Below, piece after piece: positions 29,931-43,300 of a DNA stretch of 64,000 bases; positions within the stretch are counted from its first letter, which is position 1, and every line of letters begins with the position of its first letter. Below the pieces are notes generated by a model. That model was not told where the DNA came from. It saw nothing but the letters and a program-made list of their open reading frames with translations, and made no database searches. A program made the translations under genes and the position numbers. This DNA is from Megachile rotundata. Lineage: Eukaryota; Arthropoda; Insecta; Hymenoptera; Megachilidae. The stretch spans positions 1,302,001-1,366,000 of the forward strand of contig NW_027473318.1 of the NCBI RefSeq assembly GCF_050947335.1, given 5' to 3'.

Positions 29931-32200
29931 ATACAATCGCAATCATACTATCGCAATCATACAATCACAATCATACAATCGCAATCATACAATCGCAATC
30001 ATACTATCGCAATCATACAATCACAATCATACAATCTCAATCATACAATCACAATCATACAACCACAATCAGACAATCACAATCATACAATCACAATCAT
30101 CCAATCACAATTATGCAATCACAATCATACAATCGCATTCATACAATCGCAATCATACAATCACAATCATACAATCACAATCATACAATCACAATCATAC
30201 AATCACAATCATACAATCACAATCATACAATCACAATCATACAATCACAATCATTCAATCACAATCATACAATCACAATCATACATTCAAAATCATGCAA
30301 TCACAATCATACAATCACAATCATGCAATCACAATCATACAATCATAATCATGCAATCACAATCATACAATCACAATCGTACAATCACAATCGTACAATC
30401 ACAATCGCACAACCGCAATCATACAATCGTAATCATACAATCACAATCATACTTTCACAATCATACAATCACAATCATACAATCACAATCATACAATCCC
30501 AATCATACAATCACAATCATACAATCACAATCATACAATCACAATCATACAATCGCAATCATACAATCGCAATCATACAATCACAATCATACAATCTCAA
30601 TCATACAATCACAATCATACAACCACAATCAGTACAATCACAATCATACAATCACAATCATACAATCACAATCATACTTTCACAATCATACAATCACAAT
30701 CATACAATCACAATCATACAATCACAGTCATACAATCTCAATCATACAATCTCAATCATACAATCACAATCATACAATCATAATAATACAATTTCAATCA
30801 TACATCACAATCGTACAATCACAATCATACAATCGCAATCATATAATCACAATCATACAATCGCAATCATACCATTACAATCTCCCAAATACAATCTCCC
30901 AAATACTATCACCCAAATACAATCATACAATCACAATCATACAATCATAATCATACAATCACAATCATACAATCACAATCATACAATCACAATCATACAA
31001 TCACAATCATACAATCACAATCATTCAATAATAATCGTACAATCACAATCGTACAATCACAATCGCACAACCACAATCAGACAATCACACTCATACAATC
31101 ACAATCATACAATCACAATCATACAATCACAATCATACCATCACAATCATACTTTCACAATCATACAATCACAATCATACAATCACAATCATACAATCAC
31201 AGTCATACAATCACAATCATACAATCACAATCATACTATCACTATCATACAATCACAATCATACAATCACAATCATACAATCACAATCATACAATCATAA
31301 TCATACAATCACAATCATACAATCACAATCATACAATCACAATCATACAATCACAATCATACAATCACAACCATACAATCGCAATCATACAATTACAATA
31401 TCCCAAATACAATCTCCCAAATACAATCATACAATCACAATCATACAATCACAATCATACAATCACAATCATAAAATCAAAATCACACAATCGCATTCAT
31501 ACAATCGCAATCATACAATCACAATCATACAATCGCAATCATACAATTACAATCTCCCAAATACAATCTCCCAAATACAATCACCCAAATACAATCATAC
31601 AATCACAATCATACAATCATAATCATACAATCACAATCATACAATCACAATCATACAATCACAATCATACAATCACAATCATTCAATAATAATCGTACAA
31701 TCACAATCGTACAATCACAATCGCACAACCACAATCAGACAATCACACTCATACAATCACAATCATACAATCACAATCATACAATCACAATCATACCATC
31801 ACAATCATACTTTCACAATCATACAATCACAATCATACAATCACAATCATACAATCACAGTCATACAATCACAATCATACAATCACAATCATACAATCAC
31901 AACCATACAATCACAATCATACAATCACAATCATACTTTCACAATCATACTATCACAATCATACAATCACAATCATACAATCACAGTCATACAATAACAA
32001 TCATATAATCACAATCATACTATCACAATCATACAATCACAATCATACAATCACAATCATATAATCACAATCATACAATCACAATCATACAATCACAATC
32101 ATACTATCACAATCATACAATCACAATCATACAATCACAATCATACAATCACAATCATACAATCACAATCATACTATCGCAATCATACAATCACAATCAT
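29920..32200. repeat. HOR-A block, copy 4
   Basis: Collinear with copy 3 up to about 31,865, then with the ends of copies 1 and 2 (CAATAACAATCATATAATC near 31,990). It includes the shared 56-bp internal duplication (ACTATCGC at 29,948 and 30,004) and the 15-bp unit at 30,619-30,633. Private changes are CATTCAATC near 30,253 and CACTATCATAC near 31,242. It is the last full HOR-A copy; later ones are shortened. Confidence 0.86.
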
Positions 32201-33250
32201 ACAATCACAATCATACGATCACAATCATACAATCACAATCATTCAATCACAATCATACATTCAAAATCATGCAATCACAATCATACAATCACAATCATGC
32301 AATCACAATCATACTTTCACAATCATACAATCACAATCATACAATCACAATCATACAATCGCAATCATACAATCGCAATCATACAATCACAATCATACAA
32401 CCACAATCATACAATCGCAATCATACAATCACAATCATACAATCTCAATCATACAATCACAATCATACAATCATAATCATACAATTACAATCATACATCA
32501 CAATCATACAATCACAATCATACAATCGCAATCATACAATCACAATCATACAATCGCAATCATACAATCACAATCATACAATCTCAATCATACAATCACA
32601 ATCATAGAATCATAATCATACAATTACAATCATACATCACAATCATACAATCACAATCATACAATCGCAATCATACAATCACAATCATACAATCTCAATC
32701 ATACAATCACAATCATACAACCACAATCAGACAATCACAATCATACAACCACAATCATACAATCACATTCATACAGTCGCAAGCATACAATCACAATCAT
32801 ACAATCTCAATCATACAATCACAATCATACAATCATAATCATACAATTACAATCATACATCACAATCATACAATCACAATCATACAATCATAATCATACA
32901 ATCACAATCATACCATCACAATCATACTATCACAATCATACAATCACAATCATACAATCACAATCATACAATCACAATCATACAATCACAATCATACAAT
33001 CACAATCATACATTCAAAATCATGCAATCACAATCATACAATCACAATCATGCAATCACAATCATACAATCGCAATCATACAATCACAATCATACAATCA
33101 TAATCATACAATCACAATCATACAATCACAATCATACAATCACAATCATACAATCACAATCATACAATCACAATCATACAATCACAATCATACAATCACA
33201 ATCATACAATCACAATCATACAATCACAATCATACAATCGCAAGCATACA
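32200..33250. repeat. Transition block shared with 55.9-56.8 kb
   Basis: No gene. From about 32,200 to 33,020 it is collinear with 55,920-56,770 at an offset of about 23,731-23,759 bp. Shared units are ATACGATCAC, CATTCAATCAC, ATTCAAAATCATGC, several ACATCAC 13-bp units, CATAGAATCATAATC, CAGTCGCAAGC at 32,776 and ACCATCACAATCATACTATC. The upstream HOR-A end also matches 55.1-55.9 kb, so the combined shared block exceeds 1.5 kb. Confidence 0.8.
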
Positions 33251-34670
33251 ATCGCAAGCATACAATCAGAATCATACAATCTCAATCATACAATCACAAT
33301 CATACAATCATAATCATACAATTACATTCATACATCACAATCATACAATCACAATCATACAATCGCAATCATACAATCACAATCATAAAATCGCAATCAT
33401 ACAATCACAATCATAAAATCGCAATCATACAATTACAATCTCCCAAATACAATCTCCCAAATACAATCAAACAATCACAATCATACAATCACAATCATAC
33501 AATCACAATCATACAATCACAATCATACAATCACAATCATACTATCACAATCGTACAATCACAATTGTACAATCACAATCGCACAACCACAATCAGACAA
33601 TCACCATCATACAATCACAATCATACAATCACAATCATACAATCACAATCATACAATCACAATCATACAATCACAATCATACTTTCACCATCATACTATC
33701 ACAATCATACAATCACAATCATACAATCACAGTCATACAATAACAATCATATAATCACAATCATACTATCACAATCATACTATCACAATCATACAATCAC
33801 AATCATACAATCACAATCATATAATCACAATCATACAATCACAATCATACAATCACAATCATACAATCACAATCAAAGAATCACAATCATACAATCCCAA
33901 TTATACAATCGCAAGCATACAATCACAATCACACAATCTCAATCATACAATCACAATCATACAATCACAATCATACAATCGTAATCATACAATTACAATC
34001 ATACATCACAATCATACAATCACAATCATACAATCACAATCATACTTTCACCCTCATACTATCACAATCATACAATCACAATCATACAATCACAATCATA
34101 CAATCACAATCATACAATCACAATCATACAATCGCAATCGTACAATCACAATCGTACAATCACAATCGTACAATCACAATCGCTCAACCACAATCAGACA
34201 ATCACAATCATACAATCACAATCATACAATCACAATCATACAATCACAATCATACAATCACAATCATACAATCACAATCATACAATCACAATCATACAAT
34301 CACAAAAATACAATCATAATTATACAATCACAATCATACAATCGCAATCATACAATCACAGTCATACAATCGCAATCATACAATTACAATCATACAATCG
34401 CAATCATACAATTACAATCTCCCAAATACAATCTCCCAAATACAATCTCCCAAATACAGTCTCCCAAATACAATCATACAATCACAATCATACGATCACA
34501 ATCATACAATCACAATCATACAATCACAATCATACTATCACAATCATACAATCACAATCATACAATCACAATCATACAATCACAATCATACAACCACAAT
34601 CATACAATCGCAATCATACATTCAAAATCATGCAATCACAATCATACAATCACAATCATGCAATCACAAT
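33250..34670. repeat. HOR-B block, copy 1
   Basis: This is the first of four copies of a 1.4-kb block found mainly in the right half. Ordered landmarks are CGCAAGCATACAATCAGAATC near 33,253, ACATTCATACATCAC, CATAAAATCGC, ACAATTGTAC near 33,561, ACTTTCACCATC, CAATAACAATC, CAAAGAATCAC near 33,875, ATCCCAATTATAC, CTTTCACCCTC, an AATCGCTCAACC unit, CACAAAAATACAATC and an ACAATCTCCCAAAT run. Other copies start near 44.94, 57.36 and 62.20 kb, and a partial one lies at 39.90-40.39 kb. This copy has AATCGCTC where the others have AATCGCGC. Confidence 0.85.
34414..34469. repeat. Four-copy TCTCCCAAAT run with one mutated unit
   Basis: Three ACAATCTCCCAAAT units are followed by ACAGTCTCCCAAAT. The corresponding runs in the other HOR-B copies have three units (near 46,080, 58,497 and 63,320). 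Confidence 0.87.
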
Positions 34671-35632
34671 CATACAATCACAATCATACAATCACAATCA
34701 TACAATCACAATCATACAATCGCAAGCATACAATCACAATCATACAATCTCAATCATACAATCACAATCATACAATCATAATCATACGATTACAGTCATA
34801 CATCACAATCATACAATCACAATCATACAATCGCAATCATACAATCACAATCATACAATCGCAATCATACAATTACAATCTCCCAAATACAATCTCCCAA
34901 ATACAATCTCCCAAATACAATCAAACAATCACAATCATACAATCACAATCATACAATCACAATCATACAATCACAATCATACTATCACAATCGTACAGTC
35001 ACAATCGTACAATCACAATCGCACAACCACAATCAGACAATCACAATCATACAATCACAATCATACAATCACAATCATACAATCACAATCATACAATCAC
35101 AATCATACTTTCACAATCATACTATCACAATCATACAATCACAATTATACAATCACAGTCATACAATAACAATCATATAATCACAATCATACTATCACAA
35201 TCATACAATCACAATCATACAATCACAATCGTACAATCACAATCGTACAATCGCAATTGTATAATTACAATATCCCAAATACAATCTCCCAAATACAATC
35301 ATACAATCACAATCATACAATCACAATCACACGATCACAATCATACAATCACAATCATTCAATCACAATCATACATTCAAAATGATGCAATCACAATCAT
35401 ACAATCGCAATCATGCAATCACAATCATACAATCATATTCATACAATCACAATCATACAATCACAATCATACAATCACAATCATACAATCACAATCATAC
35501 AATCACAATCATTCAATAATAATCGTACAACCACAATCGTTCAATCACAATCACACAACCACAATCAGACAATCACACTCATACAATCACAATCATACAA
35601 TCACAATCATACCATCACAATCATACTTTCAC
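34630..35632. repeat. Array segment shared with 47.5, 49.8 and 51.4 kb
   Basis: No gene. The part 34,650-35,240 is collinear with 47.51-48.10 and 49.84-50.43 kb (offset to the first about 12,855), marked by CGCAAGC at 34,721, CATACGATTACAGTC, AATCAAACAATC, CGTACAGTCAC and ACAATTATACAATCACAGTC. It is followed by a junction with GCAATTGTATAATTAC near 35,250. From about 35,500 it matches 51.45 kb onward at an offset of 15,945 bp, marked by CGTACAACCACAATCGTTC. Confidence 0.8.
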
Positions 35633-38600
35633 AATCATACAATCACAATCATACAATCACAATCATACAATCACAGTCATACAATCACAATCATACAATC
35701 ACAATCATACTATCACAATCATACAATCACAATCATACAATCACAATCATACTATCACAATCATACAATCACAATCATACAATCACAATCATAAAATCAC
35801 AATCATACAACCACAATCATACAATCGCCATCATACATTCAAAATCATGCAATCACAATCATACAATCACAATCATGCAATCACAATCATACAATCAGAA
35901 TCATACAATCACAATCATTCAATAACAATCGTACAATCACAATCGTACAATCGCAATCGCACAACCACAAGCATACAATCACAATCATACAATCACAATC
36001 ATACAATCTCAATCATACAATCACAATCATACAATCATAATCATACAATTACAGTCATACATCACAATCATACAATCACAATCATACAATCGCAATCATA
36101 CAATTACAATCTCCCAAATACAATCTCCCAAATACAATCAAACAATCACAATCATACAATCACAATCATACAATCACAATCATACAATCACAATCATACT
36201 ATCACAATCGTACAATCACAATCGTACAATCACAATCGCACAACCACAATCAGACAATCACATTCCTACAATCTCAATCATACAATCACAATCATACAAT
36301 CACAATCATACAATCACAATCATACAATCACAATCATACTTTCACAATCATACTATCACAATCATACAATCACAATCATACAATCGCAAGCATACAATCA
36401 CAATCATACAATCTCAATCATACAATCACAATCATACAATCACAATCATACAATCATAGTCATACAATTACAATCATACATCACAATCATACAATCACAA
36501 TCATACAATCGCAATCATATAATTACAATATCCCAAATACAATCTCCCAAATACAATCATACAATCACAGTCATACAATCACAATCATACAATCGCAAGC
36601 ATACAATCACAATCATACAATCTCAATCATACAATCACAACCATACAATCATAATCATACAATTACAATCATACATCACAATCATACAACCACAATCAGA
36701 CAATCACATTCCTACAATCACAATCATACAATCACAATCATACAATCACAATCATACAACCACAATCATACAATCACAATCATACTTTCACAATCATACT
36801 ATCACAATCATACAATCACAATCATACAATCACAGTCATACAATAACAATCATATAATCATAATCATACAATCACAATCATACCATCACAATCATACTAT
36901 CACAATCATACAATCACAATCATACAATCACAATCATACAATCACAATCATACAATCGCAATGATACATTCAAAATCATGCAATCACAATCATACAATCA
37001 CAATCATGCAATCACAATCATACAATCACAATCATACAATCGCAATCATACAATCACAATCATACAATCACAATCATACAATCACAATCATAAAATCACA
37101 AAAATACAAACTTAATCATACAATCACAATCATACAATCGCAATCATACAATCACAATCATACAATCATAATCATACAATCACAATCATACGATCGCAAT
37201 CATACAATCATAATCATACAATCACAATCATACTTTCACAATCATACAATCACAATCATACAATCACAATCATACAATCACAATCATACAATCACAATCA
37301 TACAATCACAATCATACAATCGCAATCATACAATCGCAATCATACAATCGCAATCATACAATCACAATCATACAATCTCAATCATACAATCACAATCGTA
37401 CAACCGCAATCAGACAATCACAATCATACAATCACAATCATACAATCACAATCATCCAATCACAATTATGCAATCTCAATCATACAATCGCATTCATACA
37501 ATCGCAATCATACAATCACAATCATACAATCACAATCATACAATCACAATCATACAATCACAATCATACAATCACAATCATACAATCACAATCATACAAT
37601 CACAATCATACATTCAAAATCATGCAATCACAATCATACAATCACAATCATGCAATCACAATCATACAATCATAATCATGCAATCACAATCATACAATCA
37701 CAATCGTACAATCACAATCGTACAATCACAATCGCACAACCGCAATCATACAATCGTAATCATACAATCACAATCATACTTTCACAATCATACAATCACA
37801 ATCATACAATCACAATCATACAATCCCAATCATACAATCACAATCATACAATCACAATCATACAATCACAATCATACAATCGCAATCATACAATCGCAAT
37901 CATACAATCACAATCATACAATCTCAATCATACAATCACAATCATACAACCACAATCAGTACAATCACAATCATACAATCCCAATCATACAATCATAATC
38001 ATACAATTACAGTCATACATCACAATTATACAATCACAATCATACAATCGCAATCATACAATCACAATCATACAATCACAACCATACAATCGCAATCATA
38101 CAATTACAATATCCCAAATACAATCTCCCAAATACAGTCATACAATCACAATCATACAATCACAATCATACAATCAAAATCACACAATCGCATTCATACA
38201 ATCGCAATCATACAATCACAATCATACAATCGCAATCATACAATTACAATCTCCCAAATACAATCTCCCAAATACAATCATACAATCACAATCATACAAT
38301 CATACAATCACAATCATACAATCACAATCATACAATCACAATCATTCAATAATAATAGTACAATCACAATCGTACAATCACAATCGCACAACCACAATCA
38401 GACAATCACACTCATACAATCACAATCATACAATCACAATCATACAATCACAATCATACCATCACAATCATACTTTCACAATCATACAATCACAATCATA
38501 CAATCACAATCATACAATCACAGTCATACAATCACAATCATACAATCACAATCATACAATCACAACCATACAATCACAATCATACAATCACAATCATACT

Positions 38601-40394
38601 TTCACAATCATACTATCACAATCATACAATCACAATCATACAATCACAGTCATACAATAACAATCATATAATCACAATCATACTATCACAATCATACAAT
38701 CACAATCATACAATCACAATCATATAATCACAATCATACAATCACAATCATACAATCACAATCATACTATCACAATCATACAATCACAATCATACAATCA
38801 CAATCATACAATCACAATCATACAATCACAATCATACAATCACAATCATACTATCGCAATCATACAATCACAATCATACAATCACAATCATACGATCACA
38901 ATCATACAATCACAATCATTCAATCACAATCATACATTCAAAATCATGCAATCACAATCATACAATCACAATCATGCAATCACAATCATACTTTCACAAT
39001 CATACAATCACAATCATACAATCACAATCATACAATCACAATCATACAATCACAATCATACAATCGCAATCATACAATCGCAATCATACAATCACAATCA
39101 TACAACCACAATCATACAATCGCAATCATACAATCACAATCATACAATCTCAATCATACAATCACAATCATACAATCATAATCATACAATTACAATCATA
39201 CCATCACAATCATACTATCACAATCATACAATCACAATCATACAATCACAATCATACAATCACAATCATACAATCACAATCATACATTCAAAATCATGCA
39301 ATCACAATCATACAATCACAATCATGCAATCACAATCATACAATCGCAATCATACAATCACAATCATACAATCGCAATCATACAATTACAATCTCCCAAA
39401 TACAATCTCCCAAATACAATCTCCCAGATACAATCATACAATCACAATCATACAATCACAATCATACAATCATAGTCATACAATTACAATCATACATCAC
39501 AATCATACAATCACAATCATACAATCACAATCATACAATCACAATCATACAACCACAATCATACAATCGCAATGATACATTCAAAATCATGCAATCACAA
39601 TCATACAATCACAATCATGCAATCACAATCATACAATCACAATCATACAATCACAATCATACCATCACAATCATACTTTCACAATCATACAATCACAATC
39701 ATACAATCACAATCATACAATCACAGTCATACAATCACAATCATACAATCACAATAATACTATCACAATCGTACAATCACAATCATACAATCACAATCAT
39801 ACAATCACAATCATACAATCATAATCATACAATCACAATCATACAATCACAATCATACAATCACAATCATACAATCACAATCATACAATCACAATCATAC
39901 AATCGCAAGCATACAATCAGAATCATACAATCTCAATCATACAATCACAATCATACAATCATAATCATACAATTACATTCATACATCACAATCATACAAT
40001 CACAATCATACAATCGCAATCATACAATCACAATCATAAAATCGCAATCATACAATTACAATCTCCCAAATACAATCTCCCAAATACAATCAAACAATCA
40101 CAATCATACAATCACAATCATACAATCACAATCATACAATCACAATCATACAATCACAATCATACTATCACAATCGTACAATCACAATTGTACAATCACA
40201 ATCGCACAACCACAATCAGACAATCACCATCATACAATCACAATCATACAATCACAATCATACAATCACAATCATACAATCACAATCATACAATCACAAT
40301 CATACTTTCACCATCATACTATCACAATCATACAATCACAATCATACAATCACAGTCATACAATAAGAATCATATAATCACAATCATACTATCA
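35632..40394. repeat. 4.8-kb higher-order unit, tandem copy 1
   Basis: This is a head-to-tail partner of 40,395-45,456. The offset is 4,763 bp over 35.63-36.95 kb, then 5,042 bp over 36.96-40.3 kb, because copy 2 has 279 extra bp. Landmarks in order are AATCAGAATC, CATTCAATAACAATCG, CACATTCCTAC, CATAGTCATAC, the AAACTTAATC marker at 37,090, the 15-bp unit at 37,946, the 8-bp unit at 38,296, two AATGATACATTC units (36,960 and 39,571) and a partial HOR-B. HOR-A material here lacks about 783 bp just after the 15-bp unit compared with 19.1-19.9 kb. Confidence 0.88.
38296..38303. repeat. 8-bp truncated unit ACAATCAT
   Basis: One unit has only 8 bp. Comparison with the matching place in HOR-A copies 1-4, which have ACAATCATAATCAT, indicates loss of 6 bp. 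The same short unit is at 43,338, 54,214, 54,992 and 55,350, always with the same neighbours, so it marks one derived HOR-A lineage. The loss also removes a TAA. Confidence 0.88.
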
Positions 40395-43300
40395 CAATCA
40401 TACAATCACAATCATACAATCACAATCATACAATCACAGTCATACAATCACAATCATACAATCACAATCATACTATCACAATCATACAATCACAATCATA
40501 CAATCACAATCATACTATCACAATCATACAATCACAATCATACAATCACAATCATAAAATCACAATCATACAACCACAATCATACAATCGCCATCATACA
40601 TTCAAAATCATGCAATCACAATCATACAATCACAATCATGCAATCACAATCATACAATCAGAATCATACAATCACAATCATTCAATAACAATCGTACAAT
40701 CACAATCGTACAATCACAATCGCACAACCACAAGCATACAATCACAATCATACAATCACAATCATACAATCTCAATCATACAATCACAATCATACAATCA
40801 TAATCATACAATTACAGTCATACATCACAATCATACAATCACAATCATACAATCGCAATCATACAATTACAATCTCCCAAATACAATCTCCCAAATACAA
40901 TCAAACAATCACAATCATACAATCACAATCATACAATCACAATCATACAATCACAATCATACTATCACAATCGTACAATCACAATCGTACAATCACAATC
41001 GCACAACCACAATCAGACAATCACATTCCTACAATCTCAATCATACAATCACAATCATACAATCACAATCATACAATCACAATCATACAATCACAATCAT
41101 ACTTTCACAATCATACTATCGCAATCATACAATCACAATCATACAATCGCAAGCATACAATCACAATCATACAATCTCAATCATACAATCACAATCATAC
41201 AATCACAATCATACAATCATAGTCATACAATTACAATCATACATCACAATCAGACAATCACAATCATACAATCGCAATCATATAATTACAATATCCCAAA
41301 TACAATCTCCCAAATACAATCATACAATCACAGTCATACAATCACAATCATACAATCGCAAGCATACAATCACAATCATACAATCTCAATCATACAATCA
41401 CAACCATACAATCATAATCATACAATTACAATCATACATCACAATCATACAACCACAATCAGACAATCACATTCCTACAATCACAATCATACAATCACAA
41501 TCATACAATCACAATCATACAACCACAATCATACAATCACAATCATACTTTCACAATCATACTATCACAATCATACAATCACAATCATACAATCACAGTC
41601 ATACAATAACAATCATATAATCATAATCATACAATCACAATCATACCATCACAATCATACTATCACAATCATACAATCACAATCATACAATCACAATCAT
41701 ACAATCACAATCATACAATCACAATCATACATTCAAAATCATGCAATCACAATCATACAATCACAATCATGCAATCACAATCATACAATCGCAATCATAC
41801 AATCACAATCATACAATCGCAATCATACAATTACAATCTCCCAAATACAATCTCCCAAATACAATCTCCCAGATACAATCATACAATCACAATCATACAA
41901 TCATAGTCATACAATTACAATCATACATCACAATCATACAATCACAATCATACAATCACAATCATACAATCACAATCATACAACCACAATCATACAATCG
42001 CAATGATACATTCAAAATCATGCAATCACAATCATACAATCACAATCATGCAATCACAATCATACAATCACAATCATACAATCGCAATCATACAATCACA
42101 ATCATACAATCACAATCATACAATCACAATCATAAAATCACAAAAATACAAACTTAATCATACAATCACAATCATACAATCGCAATCATACAATCACAAT
42201 CATACAATCATAATCATACAATCACAATCATACGATCGCAATCATACAATCATAATCATACAATCACAATCATACTTTCACAATCATACAATCACAATCA
42301 TACAATCACAATCATACAATCACAATCATACAATCACAATCATACAATCACAATCATACAATCGCAATCATACAATCGCAATCATACAATCGCAATCATA
42401 CAATCACAATCATACAATCTCAATCATACAATCACAATCGTACAACCGCAATCAGACAATCACAATCATACAATCACAATCATACAATCACAATCATCCA
42501 ATCACAATTATGCAATCTCAATCATACAATCGCATTCATACAATCGCAATCATACAATCACAATCATACAATCACAATCATACAATCACAATCATACAAT
42601 CACAATCATACAATCACAATCATACAATCACAATCATACAATCACAATCATACATTCAAAATCATGCAATCACAATCATACAATCACAATCATGCAATCA
42701 CAATCATACAATCATAATCATGCAATCACAATCATACAATCACAATCGTACAATCACAATCGTACAATCACAATCGCACAACCGCAATCATACAATCGTA
42801 ATCATACAATCACAATCATACTTTCACAATCATACAATCACAATCATACAATCACAATCATACAATCCCAATCATACAATCACAATCATACAATCACAAT
42901 CATACAATCACAATCATACAATCGCAATCATACAATCGCAATCATACAATCACAATCATACAATCTCAATCATACAATCACAATCATACAACCACAATCA
43001 GTACAATCACAATCATACAATCCCAATCATACAATCATAATCATACAATTACAGTCATACATCACAATTATACAATCACAATCATACAATCGCAATCATA
43101 CAATCACAATCATACAATCACAACCATACAATCGCAATCATACAATTACAATATCCCAAATACAATCTCCCAAATACAGTCATACAATCACAATCATACA
43201 ATCACAATCATACAATCAAAATCACACAATCGCATTCATACAATCGCAATCATACAATCACAATCATACAATCGCAATCATACAATTACAATCTCCCAAA

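Noticed and set aside
29022..30950. 642-codon + strand open reading frame, with copies of its parts at 22.7 and 24.2 kb
   Set aside because: The repetition follows DNA block duplication, and the copies have different frame ends because unit-number changes shift them; no sign of coding constraint.
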